NCBI GenBank assembly: GCA_004292755.1
Contig: RDXE01000029.1
Coordinates: 1-64,000, forward strand
DNA length: 64,000 nt
Source: Alphaproteobacteria bacterium
GTDB lineage: Bacteria > Pseudomonadota > Alphaproteobacteria > Elsterales > Elsteraceae
Direction of reading: 5' to 3'
The translations under genes were made by a program, and so were the position numbers. The notes under the pieces were generated by a model. That model searched no databases and was not told the DNA's origin. It worked only from the letters and a program-made list of their open reading frames with translations. Shown here in pieces: positions 46,588 through 54,586 of this stretch (the first letter of the stretch is position 1; every line of letters starts with the position of its first letter).

Positions 46588-46719
46588 AGCTTCCCCCAAC
46601 TGGACCCAACCGTCCTTCGTGTTTCACCGCACGGGCCCCACTGTTGACGCTCTGCCCCGCGTGCGCAAGGTGGCAGCACAGCGGTTGCACTGCGGGCGGG
46701 GCAGGGGCAGGCTTCGCCG

Positions 46720-47049
46720 ATGACATGGCGCTGGATAACCGACCCGACTGACCGACCTGACACGCTCGTCACGATCACGGTCGATGGTCAGGCGCTGGCC
46801 GTGCCCGGTGGCGTGCCATTGGCGGCCTGCCTGCTGGCGTTGGGCAGGCGGACCCTGGGGCATGATCCGGGCGGTCGCCCGCTTGGCCCTGGCTGCCTGA
46901 TTGGCACCTGCCACGGCTGCACCGTCCGCGTCGGCGCGGACCTCCGCCGCGCCTGTCAGGTGCTGACCGTGGAGGGACTGCTGGTCACTACGGCTTCGGC
47001 TCCACCGGCACCAGACGATAGCCGCGGGACGCAAGGCAAATACGGCTGA
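46720..47049 (+). CDS. 2Fe-2S (Fer2_4) subunit-like protein, solitary
   Basis: The 109-residue protein has a beta-grasp ferredoxin pattern: VTITVDGQALAVPGGVPLAA, then the cluster motif GCLIGTCHGCTVRVGADLRRAC, i.e. C-x4-C-x2-C-x11-C, exactly as in small subunits of opine, sarcosine or HcnA-type amine oxidoreductases, which normally sit next to FAD-binding subunits. No such partner is adjacent. The C-terminal 62 nt overlap the end of the convergent lipoprotein gene, and the last 15 residues (PPAPDDSRGTQGKYG) look like read-out into that region. Electron transfer is likely; the partner is unknown. Confidence 0.75.
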   Translation: MTWRWITDPTDRPDTLVTITVDGQALAVPGGVPLAACLLALGRRTLGHDPGGRPLGPGCLIGTCHGCTVRVGADLRRACQVLTVEGLLVTTASAPPAPDDSRGTQGKYG

Positions 47050-47323
47050 CCTCGCGTTCCTGATGCCAGCGTTCCATCTCCCACTCGCTGAAGGAGGGTC
47101 GCACCCACACCGCGCGGCCGCGGCGGTCGCGCACCAATCGCGGCGGGGGCAGGATTGGCATAAAGCGCATAGCCTCGCGCCGGGCGAGGTCATCGCACTC
47201 AGCTGCGTCCTGGTCGAGGCGGCTGGTGCCAAAGGTTGGGTGTTCCAGGCGCATGGGCGTGCAAGCCGCGGCGCTGAGTGCGGCGAGTACCAGCGCCAAC
47301 CTGGGCAGAACGAGGCGTGCCAT
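46988..47323 (-). CDS. small putative lipoprotein
   Basis: The 111-residue product has a signal peptide (LPRLALVLAALSAAACTP) with lipobox SAAAC. The mature part contains two conserved-looking Cys (DAAECDDLARREA and VSRICLASRGYRLVPV), a spacing I recall in small alphaproteobacterial lipoproteins where they may form a disulphide. ATG 47323 starts the signal peptide; the open frame extends upstream without targeting features. The 3' end overlaps the convergent 2Fe-2S gene by 62 nt. It is divergent from the receiver-GGDEF gene across 148 bp. Confidence 0.72.
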   Translation of the reverse strand: MARLVLPRLALVLAALSAAACTPMRLEHPTFGTSRLDQDAAECDDLARREAMRFMPILPPPRLVRDRRGRAVWVRPSFSEWEMERWHQEREVSRICLASRGYRLVPVEPKP

Positions 47324-47425
47324 GACGCCGTTCTGCCATGACGATCGGGCGAAAGAAAGACAGTGACCGGCATCGCTTGATTTGTGCCGCAGATACCGGA
47401 ACAGTGGCGTCCGGCTGCACCGTCC

Positions 47426-47458
47426 GGCGGGAAACCTCCCGCCAGCGGGCGGAGGTGC
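47426..47458 (+). other. two overlapping, mutually exclusive hairpins in a GGDEF-gene leader
   Basis: GGCGGGA (47426-47432) pairs with TCCCGCC (47437-47443) around AACC. The same CCTCC (47435-47439) can instead pair with GGAGG (47451-47455), extended by GCC with GGC around one bulged base. The start codon is at 47472 and its likely ribosome site GAGGG at 47459-47463 follows directly. Regulation by alternative folding is only a possibility. Confidence 0.3.
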
Positions 47459-47471
47459 GAGGGCTCTGGGC

Positions 47472-48386
47472 ATGAAGGTTGTCATTGTCGATGATTTTGA
47501 AACCAATGCCTTGATCGTTAAGGCCTATATGCAGGAATTGACGTCGGTAGAGCCGTTGGTCTTCACCGAGAGTCGCAAGGCGCTGGAATTTTGTCTGACC
47601 TCGGAGCCAGACATGGTGCTTGTGGACTATGTCATGCCCGAGATCGACGGGCTGGAATTCATTCGCCAGATGCGCGCCCGGCCCGACCTGGATGAAGTGC
47701 CGATCGTGATGATCACTGCATTCGACCGGCGCGAAGTGTTGTTGCAGGCGCTCGACCTCGGCGCGAACGACTTCCTCGGCAAACCACTGGACGAGCTTGA
47801 GTTGAAGGCGCGCACGCGCAACATGCTGAAGCTGCGTGCGCGCTCAGTCGCACTGGCCGATGCCAATCGCGCGCTGCACAAGCTGGCCACCACCGATGTG
47901 CTGACCGACTTGATGAATCGCCGCAGCTTTATGGAGCGGGCGAATGCCGAAGTTGCCCGCGCCCGGCGGTATCGCAAGCCGCTGTCGGTGCTGTTGATCG
48001 ATGCCGATCATTTCAAGCGGATCAACGACACCTACGGCCACTCCGGCGGCGACGCGGTGTTGCGGGAACTGGCGAACCACGCCCGCCACATTGTCCGCGA
48101 GATGGATTTCGCTGGCCGCTTGGGGGGTGAGGAGTTCGCCATCTGCCTGCCGGAAACTCCCCTAGACGGGGCGATGATCGTCGCCGAGCGATTGCGTGAG
48201 CGGGTCGCCACCATGCCGGTTGCCTTCGACGGCCAGGACATCCGCGTCACCATCTCCACCGGCGTGGCCGATATCGCGGGGGGCGATGGTGAAGTGGCGC
48301 CACTGCTCCAGCGCGCTGATGTGGCACTCTATGAAGCGAAAAACGGCGGTCGTAATCGCGTCATCGCTGCCCGCCAGGAGGGCTAG
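47472..48386 (+). CDS. receiver-GGDEF diguanylate cyclase (PleD/WspR-like)
   Basis: A 304-residue response regulator that should make c-di-GMP when phosphorylated. Receiver: VVIVDDFETNALIV, MVLVDYVMPEIDGLEF, FLGKPLDELE. GGDEF domain: LATTDVLTDLMNRRSF, LLIDADHFKRINDTYGHSGG and an active-site RLGGEEFAICLPE. The inhibitory I-site RxxD (REMD) lies exactly five residues before GGEEF, so product inhibition is expected. No kinase gene is adjacent. ATG 47472 follows GAGGG by 8 nt. Confidence 0.92.
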   Translation: MKVVIVDDFETNALIVKAYMQELTSVEPLVFTESRKALEFCLTSEPDMVLVDYVMPEIDGLEFIRQMRARPDLDEVPIVMITAFDRREVLLQALDLGANDFLGKPLDELELKARTRNMLKLRARSVALADANRALHKLATTDVLTDLMNRRSFMERANAEVARARRYRKPLSVLLIDADHFKRINDTYGHSGGDAVLRELANHARHIVREMDFAGRLGGEEFAICLPETPLDGAMIVAERLRERVATMPVAFDGQDIRVTISTGVADIAGGDGEVAPLLQRADVALYEAKNGGRNRVIAARQEG

Positions 48387-48422
48387 GCGAGGCGCCTACC
48401 CCAGGGAATCAAGACCAGGCGA

Positions 48423-49163
48423 TCAATAGAGGTGCTGGCCGCCGGTGATGAAAATCTCCGTACCCGAAAGATAACCTGCATCGGTTGAGCACAAGAAGTA
48501 GATCGTGTTGGCGCAGTCTTCCGGCGTGCCAAACCGGCCGAGCGGAATGCGCGGGATCAGCGTTTCGTAATCTTCCGACAGCATCCCAGTTGCGATCTCA
48601 CCGGGGGCGACGGCGTTGACCCGCACGCCCAATTGGCCGAACTCGGCCGCCATTTCCCGCGTCAAGCCCGATAGCGCGGCTTTCGAGCAGGAATAGGCAG
48701 AGCCAGCAAACGGGTGAACCGCATGCCCAGCAATCGAGGTAACGTTGACGATTGCGCCGCGCGCCTTTGCCAGCCCCTCGGCAAATCCGCGAGCGAGGCG
48801 GAGCGGGGCGAAGAAGTTCAGCTCAAACACATCCATCCAGCCCTCAATGGAACCATTGAGGATGCCGAGACGCTCCTTATACGGGGTCTTTGGGCTGACC
48901 CCGGCATTGTTGACCAGGGCGTGCACCGGGTCGCCATCCAGGATCGCGCGCGCTTCGCGGATGAAGTTCGCCGTGCTCTCTGGCTTCGACAGATCCGTTG
49001 GGATGTGATGGGTCCAGTTCGGGTCGGCGCGGCAATGAGCGGGGATGTCCTCGCGCGCGCAGGTGATCACGCGCCACCCCTCCTGCCCGAACCGGGCGAT
49101 GGTGGCATGGCCAATGCCGCGGGAGGCGCCAGTCAGGATGACGGTCTTGCGGCTGTCGCTCAT
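48423..49163 (-). CDS. SDR family oxidoreductase
   Basis: A 246-residue short-chain dehydrogenase: coenzyme site VILTGASRGIGHATIARFG, NNAGVSPKTPYKE, the catalytic Ser in VNVTSIAGHAVH, Tyr/Lys in YSCSKAALSGLTREMAAEFG, and the C-terminal STDAGYLSGTEIFITGGQH. ATG 49163 has GAGGGGGG just upstream; the further 15 codons in frame overlap the end of the cation-efflux gene. The presence of Arg in ITCARED suggests NADP preference. It follows the cation-efflux gene by 19 bp on the same strand. Its substrate is unknown. Confidence 0.85.
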   Translation of the reverse strand: MSDSRKTVILTGASRGIGHATIARFGQEGWRVITCAREDIPAHCRADPNWTHHIPTDLSKPESTANFIREARAILDGDPVHALVNNAGVSPKTPYKERLGILNGSIEGWMDVFELNFFAPLRLARGFAEGLAKARGAIVNVTSIAGHAVHPFAGSAYSCSKAALSGLTREMAAEFGQLGVRVNAVAPGEIATGMLSEDYETLIPRIPLGRFGTPEDCANTIYFLCSTDAGYLSGTEIFITGGQHLY

Positions 49164-49182
49164 ACCCCCCTCGCGCACGCGC

Positions 49183-50106
49183 TCATTGCGCGGTTTCCAG
49201 GCTGGCACCCGGGCAGATCGCGGGTCGCGGGTCCTGGTGAACCATCACCCGCGTCTGGGTGGAGCCAGCCGCGCAGGCCTGCTCCACGGCATCGGCGATG
49301 CGGTGGGCTTCCACCAGCAACAGCCGGTCATCCAGTTCAATATGGAGTTCGATGAACACGTCTGGGCCGGAGCGGCGGGTGCGCAAATCATGCACGCCCA
49401 GGACACCCGGCACCGCCAGCGCCCGCTGCGTGATTGCCTGCCGCTCCTCTTCCGGCAACTCGCGATCCATCAGCATGTTGAGTGAGGAGTGACCAACCGT
49501 CAGCGCACTGCGCAAGATGAACAGCGCAAGCAGCAGGCCGAGCACGGGGTCGAGCCACAACACGCCCAACCACCAGGTCCCCGCCAGGGCCACCAGCACA
49601 GTGGCATTGCCCAGTAAATCCGTGAGGTAGTGCAAGCGGTCCGCGGCGACGGCAACCGACTGGGTGCGCTTCGCCACCGACTGCTGCACCGCGACCAACC
49701 CGCCGGTGGCAAGAAAAGCGATCACGGTGATCGCAATCCCGATGGTCGAATTGTCCAGCGGCTGGGGGTAGAGCAGGCGGTGGGCGGCCTCCACCACCAG
49801 AAACACCGCGGAGCCGGAAATGAAGGCGGCCTGCGCCAAGCCCGCCAGTGGCTCCGCCTTGCCATGGCCGTAGCGATGCTCCTCATCAGCTGGCATCAAG
49901 GAGGCGCGCACTGCCAGGAGGTTGAGCACCGAGGCGCCGACATCCAGCAAGCTATCGACCATCGACGACAGCATGGCGATGGAATCGGTGACCAGATAGC
50001 CGACCAGCTTCATCACCGCCAAACCGGATGCGACTGCTACGGCAAGGCCAGTCACCATCTGGAGCAGGCGGCGCCGATCCCGGTTCGACAGCGCGGCCGC
50101 GGTCAT
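49183..50106 (-). CDS. cation diffusion facilitator (FieF-like) metal efflux protein
   Basis: The 307-residue inner-membrane antiporter has six predicted helices and a cytoplasmic C-terminal domain. The metal site is seen as MLSSMVDSLLDVGASVLN and DRLHYLTDLLGNATVL (DxxxD and HxxxD), with the His-rich HRYGHGKAEPLAGL loop typical of iron/zinc exporters. The C-terminal domain carries VLGVHDLRTRRSGPDVFIEL and MVHQDP. ATG 50106 overlaps the pdxH stop by 4 nt, so the two are translationally coupled. The metal (Fe, Zn or others) cannot be decided by eye. Confidence 0.92.
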   Translation of the reverse strand: MTAAALSNRDRRRLLQMVTGLAVAVASGLAVMKLVGYLVTDSIAMLSSMVDSLLDVGASVLNLLAVRASLMPADEEHRYGHGKAEPLAGLAQAAFISGSAVFLVVEAAHRLLYPQPLDNSTIGIAITVIAFLATGGLVAVQQSVAKRTQSVAVAADRLHYLTDLLGNATVLVALAGTWWLGVLWLDPVLGLLLALFILRSALTVGHSSLNMLMDRELPEEERQAITQRALAVPGVLGVHDLRTRRSGPDVFIELHIELDDRLLLVEAHRIADAVEQACAAGSTQTRVMVHQDPRPAICPGASLETAQ

Positions 50107-50690
50107 GGAAACAGCCGCTCCGTCTCCCAGCCGTCGGACGCGCGGGTGAACACCAACCGGTCGTGCAGGCGGTAGGGCATGTCCTGCCAGAACTCGATCC
50201 TGCGCGGCAGCACGCGCCAGCCAGACCAATGGGGCGGACGGGGCACGGGGCCGGACTCGGGGTAGCGCTGGCTCAGCTCAGCCACTCGCGCTTCCAGCGT
50301 CTCGCGCCGATCCAGTGGCTGAGATTGCAGCGAGGCCCAGGCGCCAATGCGGCTGCCATAGGGACGGCTGGCGAAATAGGCATCCGCCTCGGCGTCGCTG
50401 ACCGCCTCAACCGGCCCTTCGATGCGCACCTGGCGGCGTAGGCTTTTCCAGTGGAACAACAGGGCAGCCACTGGGTTGGCCGTCAACTCCTGCCCCTTGC
50501 GGGAGGTGAAGTTGGTGTAGAACACGTAGCCCGTGGCGTCGCGGCCCTTCAGCAGGCAGGTGCGCACCGAGGGCACGCCCTCCTGCGTGGCGGTCGCCAC
50601 GGCCATTGCGTTGGGATCATTCAGCTCAGCCGCAGAGGCTTCTGCGAACCAAGCTTCAAACAGGGTGTCAGGGTCGGTACCAGTGATCAT
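50103..50690 (-). CDS. pdxH: pyridoxamine/pyridoxine 5'-phosphate oxidase
   Basis: PdxH oxidises PNP or PMP to PLP using FMN. The 195-residue protein shows PNAMAVATATQEGVPSVRTC, LLKGRDATGYVFYTNFTSRK, ALLFHWKSLRRQVRIEGPVE, YFASRPYGSRIGAWASLQSQ and the C-terminal EFWQDMPYRLHDRLVF and ERLFP, all conserved. ATG 50690 gives the family length. It is divergent from the DnaJ-like gene across 147 bp and precedes the cation-efflux and SDR genes in one apparent operon. Confidence 0.96.
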   Translation of the reverse strand: MITGTDPDTLFEAWFAEASAAELNDPNAMAVATATQEGVPSVRTCLLKGRDATGYVFYTNFTSRKGQELTANPVAALLFHWKSLRRQVRIEGPVEAVSDAEADAYFASRPYGSRIGAWASLQSQPLDRRETLEARVAELSQRYPESGPVPRPPHWSGWRVLPRRIEFWQDMPYRLHDRLVFTRASDGWETERLFP

Positions 50691-50837
50691 GGCGTGAAGG
50701 TGATGGCAGCACCCCTGGAGGGCAAGGGGGTTTCCGTGCAGGCCACCAGTGACCGGCTGGCACACCAGCGGCTGGCCGGAAGACTCCAGTATTTGGACCT
50801 CTCCCGCTTTTAGCCGCGATGGCGTATATCGACGGCC

Positions 50838-51758
50838 ATGCATGATCCTTACAAAGCTCTGGGCGTTCCACGCACGGCCGATGCGGAGACCATCAAGCGG
50901 GCCTATCGCAAGCTCGCCAAGCAACTGCACCCCGACGTCAACCCCGGCAATGCCACGGTCGAGCGGCAGTTCAAGGACGTGTCAGCCGCCTATGACCTGC
51001 TGTCGGACCCGGACAAGCGTCAACGCTTTGACCGTGGTGAGATCGACTCCCAAGGCAATGAGCGGCCTGGGGCCCGTCGCCCCCACGCAGGCCCACGCGC
51101 CGGTGCGCGCGGGGCGGACCCCGACGATATCTGGGAGATGTTTCGCCAAGCCCGCGCCGGAGCGGGTGCGGCAGGCGCCGGTGCGTCTGCTGGCGCGGGA
51201 GCTGGCAGCCGCCGCCGTGGAGCCGACGTCACCTATTCCGTCACAGTTGATTTCATCGCCGCCGCCGTGGGCACCAAGCGGCGAATCACGCTGCCCGATG
51301 GCAGGGCGATCGACGTGGCGATTCCCCCTGGCACGGGTGATGGCACCCAGCTGCGCTTGAAAGGGCAGGGCCAGCCGGGGCTTGGCGGTGGCCACGCGGG
51401 CGATGCGTTCGTGGATATCAGTGTTCAGCCGCACCAGTTTTTCGTGCGCAAAGGCGACGATATCCACGTAGATGTGCCGGTGACGTTGCAAGAGGCCGTG
51501 CTTGGTGCCTCGATCACCATCCCGACCATCGATGGCAAGGTCAGTGTCAAGGTGCCTCGTGGCGCCAACAGCGGCACCACCTTGCGTCTAAAGGGCCGAG
51601 GCATCGCCAATCCAAAAGCTGGCACCCGAGGGGATCAGTATGTCAGCCTTACCGTTGTGCTGCCGGAACGCCAGGATACCGACCTTGTGGCTTTTGTTGA
51701 GCGGTGGGGTCCGGCCAATCTTTATGACGTCCGCCGCAAGGCAGGGCTGGAGGACTAG
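50838..51758 (+). CDS. DnaJ-like co-chaperone (CbpA type, no zinc finger)
   Basis: The 306-residue protein has a J domain (YKALGVPRTADAETIKRAYR, HPD in QLHPDVNPGN, YDLLSDPDKRQRFDRG), a Gly/Ala-rich linker (about 80-125) and two C-terminal substrate-binding domains (DVAIPPGTGDGTQLRLKGQG, VKVPRGANSGTTLRLKGRGI). The Cys-rich zinc domain of DnaJ is absent, so this is a type II J protein that would stimulate DnaK. The final residues NLYDVRRKAGLED complete the fold. It stands alone, 270 bp before fabI. Confidence 0.93.
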   Translation: MHDPYKALGVPRTADAETIKRAYRKLAKQLHPDVNPGNATVERQFKDVSAAYDLLSDPDKRQRFDRGEIDSQGNERPGARRPHAGPRAGARGADPDDIWEMFRQARAGAGAAGAGASAGAGAGSRRRGADVTYSVTVDFIAAAVGTKRRITLPDGRAIDVAIPPGTGDGTQLRLKGQGQPGLGGGHAGDAFVDISVQPHQFFVRKGDDIHVDVPVTLQEAVLGASITIPTIDGKVSVKVPRGANSGTTLRLKGRGIANPKAGTRGDQYVSLTVVLPERQDTDLVAFVERWGPANLYDVRRKAGLED

Positions 51759-51829
51759 ACCGCGTGGGTACCAGCCCCGCATCCGCCGCATGAGAGCGGA
51801 CCGGCATCGCCTGCGATCCGCCAAAGCAT

Positions 51830-51900
51830 TCTAGCGTCTTGTTTTTTCGAGCATCTTAACGCAAGCAGGTGCGTCCACCTGACAGCGATCTGCTCTAGCG
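51830..51900. repeat. palindromic intergenic element flanked by 7-bp direct repeats
   Basis: TCTAGCG occurs at 51830-51836 and 51894-51900. Between them is a nested palindrome: GAGCA (51849-51853) with TGCTC (51891-51895), and CAGGTG (51866-51871) with CACCTG (51876-51881) around a 4-nt loop. A T-run (51842-51847) precedes the left arm. This looks like a REP or MITE-like unit, of a kind I recall in alphaproteobacterial intergenic DNA, although no second copy was noticed here. Confidence 0.55.
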
Positions 51901-52028
51901 GGTCGGATTTGGCTTTGTTAGGGTGCCGCCGCTTTTCGCGCCGCAACACACCGTTCGGCACGACCAAAGGCAGGACATCTGCGCCGGGACGGCCAGACGC
52001 CAGACTGGAACTGAGTTAAGGTGCGAGC

Positions 52029-52862
52029 ATGACTGGAACCGCGACCACAACCGGCACTGGCCTGATGGCCGGGAAACGCGGCCTCATTATGGGCGTCGCC
52101 AATGACCGCTCGATTGCGTGGGGCATTGCGAAGGCATGCGCTGACCAGGGCGCCAGCTTGGCCTTCACCTATCAAGGCGAAGCATTGGAAAAGCGGGTGC
52201 GCCCGCTGGCCGAAAGTGTCGGCAGTCCCTTGCTGGTCGAATGCGACGTGACCGAGGATGCCTCGATCGATCAGGCATTCGAAGCCGTGGCGGGGCTTTG
52301 GGATCGGCTGGATTTTGTGCTGCACGCCATCGCCTTCTCCGACAAGGAGGAGTTGAAGGGCGATTACGTCGACACCTCGCGGTCCAATTTTGCCCGCACC
52401 CTGGACATCTCCTGCTTCTCGTTCACCGCGGTGTGCCAACGCGCGGCCCGCCTGATGCCCGATGGCGGCAGCTTGCTGACGCTGACCTATCTAGGCGCAG
52501 AGCGGGTGGTGCCGCACTACAACGTTATGGGTGTGGCCAAGGCGGCGCTCGAAGCCTCGGTCCGCTATCTGGCGGTGGATCTCGGTCGCAGGAACATCCG
52601 GGTCAACAGCCTGTCGGCAGGACCCATGAAAACCTTGGCGGCTTCGGGCATTGGTGATTTCCGCTACATTCTGAAGTGGAATCAGTACAACTCCCCACTG
52701 AAGCGCAACATCACGCTGGAGGATGTTGGTGGTGCCGGCCTTTACCTGTTGTCGGACCTGTCGTCTGGTGTGTCAGGTGAAACCCACCATGTCGATTGCG
52801 GCTACCACATTGTCGGCATGAAGGCAGTGGACGCGCCAGACCTTACGGTCACGCAGGGCTGA
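52029..52862 (+). CDS. fabI: enoyl-[acyl-carrier-protein] reductase FabI
   Basis: FabI reduces trans-2-enoyl-ACP with NADH in the last step of fatty-acid elongation. The 277-residue protein has GLIMGVANDRSIAWGIAKAC, VLHAIAFSDKEELKGDYVDT, LLTLTYLGAERVVPHYNVMG (catalytic Tyr of Tyr-x6-Lys) and VAKAALEASVRYLAVDLG, plus SLSAGPMKTLAASGI, a triclosan-type FabI signature. AAGGTG precedes the ATG. aroC starts 3 bp after the stop, so the two share a transcript. Confidence 0.96.
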   Translation: MTGTATTTGTGLMAGKRGLIMGVANDRSIAWGIAKACADQGASLAFTYQGEALEKRVRPLAESVGSPLLVECDVTEDASIDQAFEAVAGLWDRLDFVLHAIAFSDKEELKGDYVDTSRSNFARTLDISCFSFTAVCQRAARLMPDGGSLLTLTYLGAERVVPHYNVMGVAKAALEASVRYLAVDLGRRNIRVNSLSAGPMKTLAASGIGDFRYILKWNQYNSPLKRNITLEDVGGAGLYLLSDLSSGVSGETHHVDCGYHIVGMKAVDAPDLTVTQG

Positions 52863-52865
52863 TCC

Positions 52866-53957
52866 GTGGCGGGCAACAGCTTCGGCACTCTGTTCCGCTT
52901 CACCACTTGGGGCGAGAGCCACGGCCCCGCCCTTGGCTGCGTCGTCGATGGTTGCCCGCCCGGTTTGGCGCTGACCGAGCCAGCGTTGCAGCTGTGGCTG
53001 GACAGACGCAAGCCCGGCCAGTCGCGCTTTGTCACCCAGCGGCGTGAGCCCGATGCTGTCCGCATCCTGTCCGGTGTGTTTGACGGGCGCACCACCGGCA
53101 CGCCGATTTCGCTGATGATCGAGAATGTGGATCAGCGCTCCAAGGACTATGGCGATATTGCGCGTCTCTACCGTCCTGGGCATGCGGACTATACCTACGA
53201 TGCCAAATACGGCATCCGTGACTATCGCGGTGGTGGCCGCTCGTCGGCACGGGAGACGGCCGCAAGGGTCGCGGCTGGCGGTGTCGCGCGGGCCGTGCTG
53301 GGACCGGGCATCACCATTCGCGGGGCCTTGATCCAGCTGGGCGCCCTCACCATCAACCGTGCGGCGTGGGACTGGGCGGAGGTGGACAACAACCCGTTCT
53401 TCTGCCCCGATGCCGAGGCGGCCCAAACGTTTGAGGCCTACTTGGATGGCGTGCGCAAGCGCGGCTCCTCCGTTGGCGCGGTGATTGAAGTGGTGGCCTC
53501 TGGTGTGCCTGCCGGGCTGGGTGAGCCAATCTATGACAAGCTGGATGGCGACCTTGCCCGCGCGCTGATGACCATCAATGCCGTCAAAGGTGTGGAGATT
53601 GGCGATGGGTTCGCATCCGCTGCCCTAACCGGTGAGGAGAATGCCGACGAGATGCGCCGGGCGGGTAACCGCACCGTGTTCTTGTCCAATCATGCCGGCG
53701 GCATCCTGGGCGGTATCTCCACGGGTCAGGATATCGTTTGCCGGTTTGCCGTGAAGCCAACCTCCTCCATCCTGACGCCTCGCCAATCGGTCACAGCCGA
53801 TGGGGAGGAGCGCGACGTGGTGACCAAGGGGCGGCACGACCCCTGCGTTGGCATTCGCGCCGTCCCCGTTGGTGAGGCAATGGTGGCAACGGTGCTGGCA
53901 GACCATCTGTTGCGCCAGCGCGCCCTGCGCCCGGACTGGCTGGATCATCTGCCCTAG
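52866..53957 (+). CDS. aroC: chorismate synthase
   Basis: AroC converts EPSP to chorismate using reduced FMN, the last common step of aromatic synthesis. The 363-residue protein has [31 protein letters not shown], the [20 protein letters not shown] motif with the conserved Arg-rich loop, [20 protein letters not shown] and the C-terminal [20 protein letters not shown] 52866 is the start, three bases after the fabI stop. All signatures are intact. Confidence 0.97.
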   Translation: MAGNSFGTLFRFTTWGESHGPALGCVVDGCPPGLALTEPALQLWLDRRKPGQSRFVTQRREPDAVRILSGVFDGRTTGTPISLMIENVDQRSKDYGDIARLYRPGHADYTYDAKYGIRDYRGGGRSSARETAARVAAGGVARAVLGPGITIRGALIQLGALTINRAAWDWAEVDNNPFFCPDAEAAQTFEAYLDGVRKRGSSVGAVIEVVASGVPAGLGEPIYDKLDGDLARALMTINAVKGVEIGDGFASAALTGEENADEMRRAGNRTVFLSNHAGGILGGISTGQDIVCRFAVKPTSSILTPRQSVTADGEERDVVTKGRHDPCVGIRAVPVGEAMVATVLADHLLRQRALRPDWLDHLP

Positions 53958-53968
53958 GGAGGCGCCGC

Positions 53969-54541
53969 ATGCCACAGCCCAGCCATGTGATGGCTTTGTC
54001 CGTCCCGGACGAGTCAACCCTGCCGGACGACTTACGGCCCTATTGGCAGAAGTGCCGGGACAAGCTTGGCCTAGTGCCCAATGTTCTCACCGCGTGGTTG
54101 TTGCGTCCTGAGAAGCTGCGCACCTTCATAGCCTCCTACAATGCTTTGATGTTGGGTGAGTCCGGCCTGTCCAAGCTGGAACGTGAGATGATCGCTGTCA
54201 TCGTCTCAGCCGTGAACCACTGCTATTACTGCCTCGTTGCCCACGGTGCAGCGGTGCGTGCCCTGTCGGGTGATGCGCAGCTGGGTGAAATGCTGGTGAT
54301 GAACCACCGGGTGGCCGATCTGCCGCCGCGTCAGCGCGCGATGCTCGACTTCGCTGTCCGGTTGACCGAAGCGCCCGCCAGCATCGCGGAGGCGGACCGT
54401 CAAGCTCTGCGTGACCATGGGTTCAGCGACGCCGACATCTTCGATATCGCTGAAGTGGCTGCGTTCTTCAATTATACCAACCGTGTCGCGAGCGCGGTTC
54501 ACATGATGCCGAACCCTGAGTACCACACCCAAGCCCGGTAG
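53969..54541 (+). CDS. AhpD-like peroxidase-related protein (carboxymuconolactone decarboxylase fold)
   Basis: A 190-residue helical protein of the AhpD/CMD superfamily. The redox CxxC is in VSAVNHCYYCLVAHGAAVRA, followed by the helix LMLGESGLSKLEREMIAV in the usual order, and the C-terminal IAEVAAFFNYTNRVASAVHM. It matches the group annotated as peroxidase-related enzymes rather than true decarboxylases. The start is ATG 53969, 11 bp after aroC, with GGGAGG just upstream, so it is in the fabI-aroC transcript. Substrate unknown; a role against peroxides is inferred from the Cys pair. Confidence 0.85.
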   Translation: MPQPSHVMALSVPDESTLPDDLRPYWQKCRDKLGLVPNVLTAWLLRPEKLRTFIASYNALMLGESGLSKLEREMIAVIVSAVNHCYYCLVAHGAAVRALSGDAQLGEMLVMNHRVADLPPRQRAMLDFAVRLTEAPASIAEADRQALRDHGFSDADIFDIAEVAAFFNYTNRVASAVHMMPNPEYHTQAR

Positions 54542-54586
54542 ACCGATCACTACGGTGGCCCGAGGCAAGCCCAGGATGCCGATGCC

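Noticed and set aside
47324-47471. c-di-GMP (GEMM) riboswitch before the GGDEF gene
   Set aside because: The conserved GEMM core sequences are absent, leaving only simple GC-rich hairpins.
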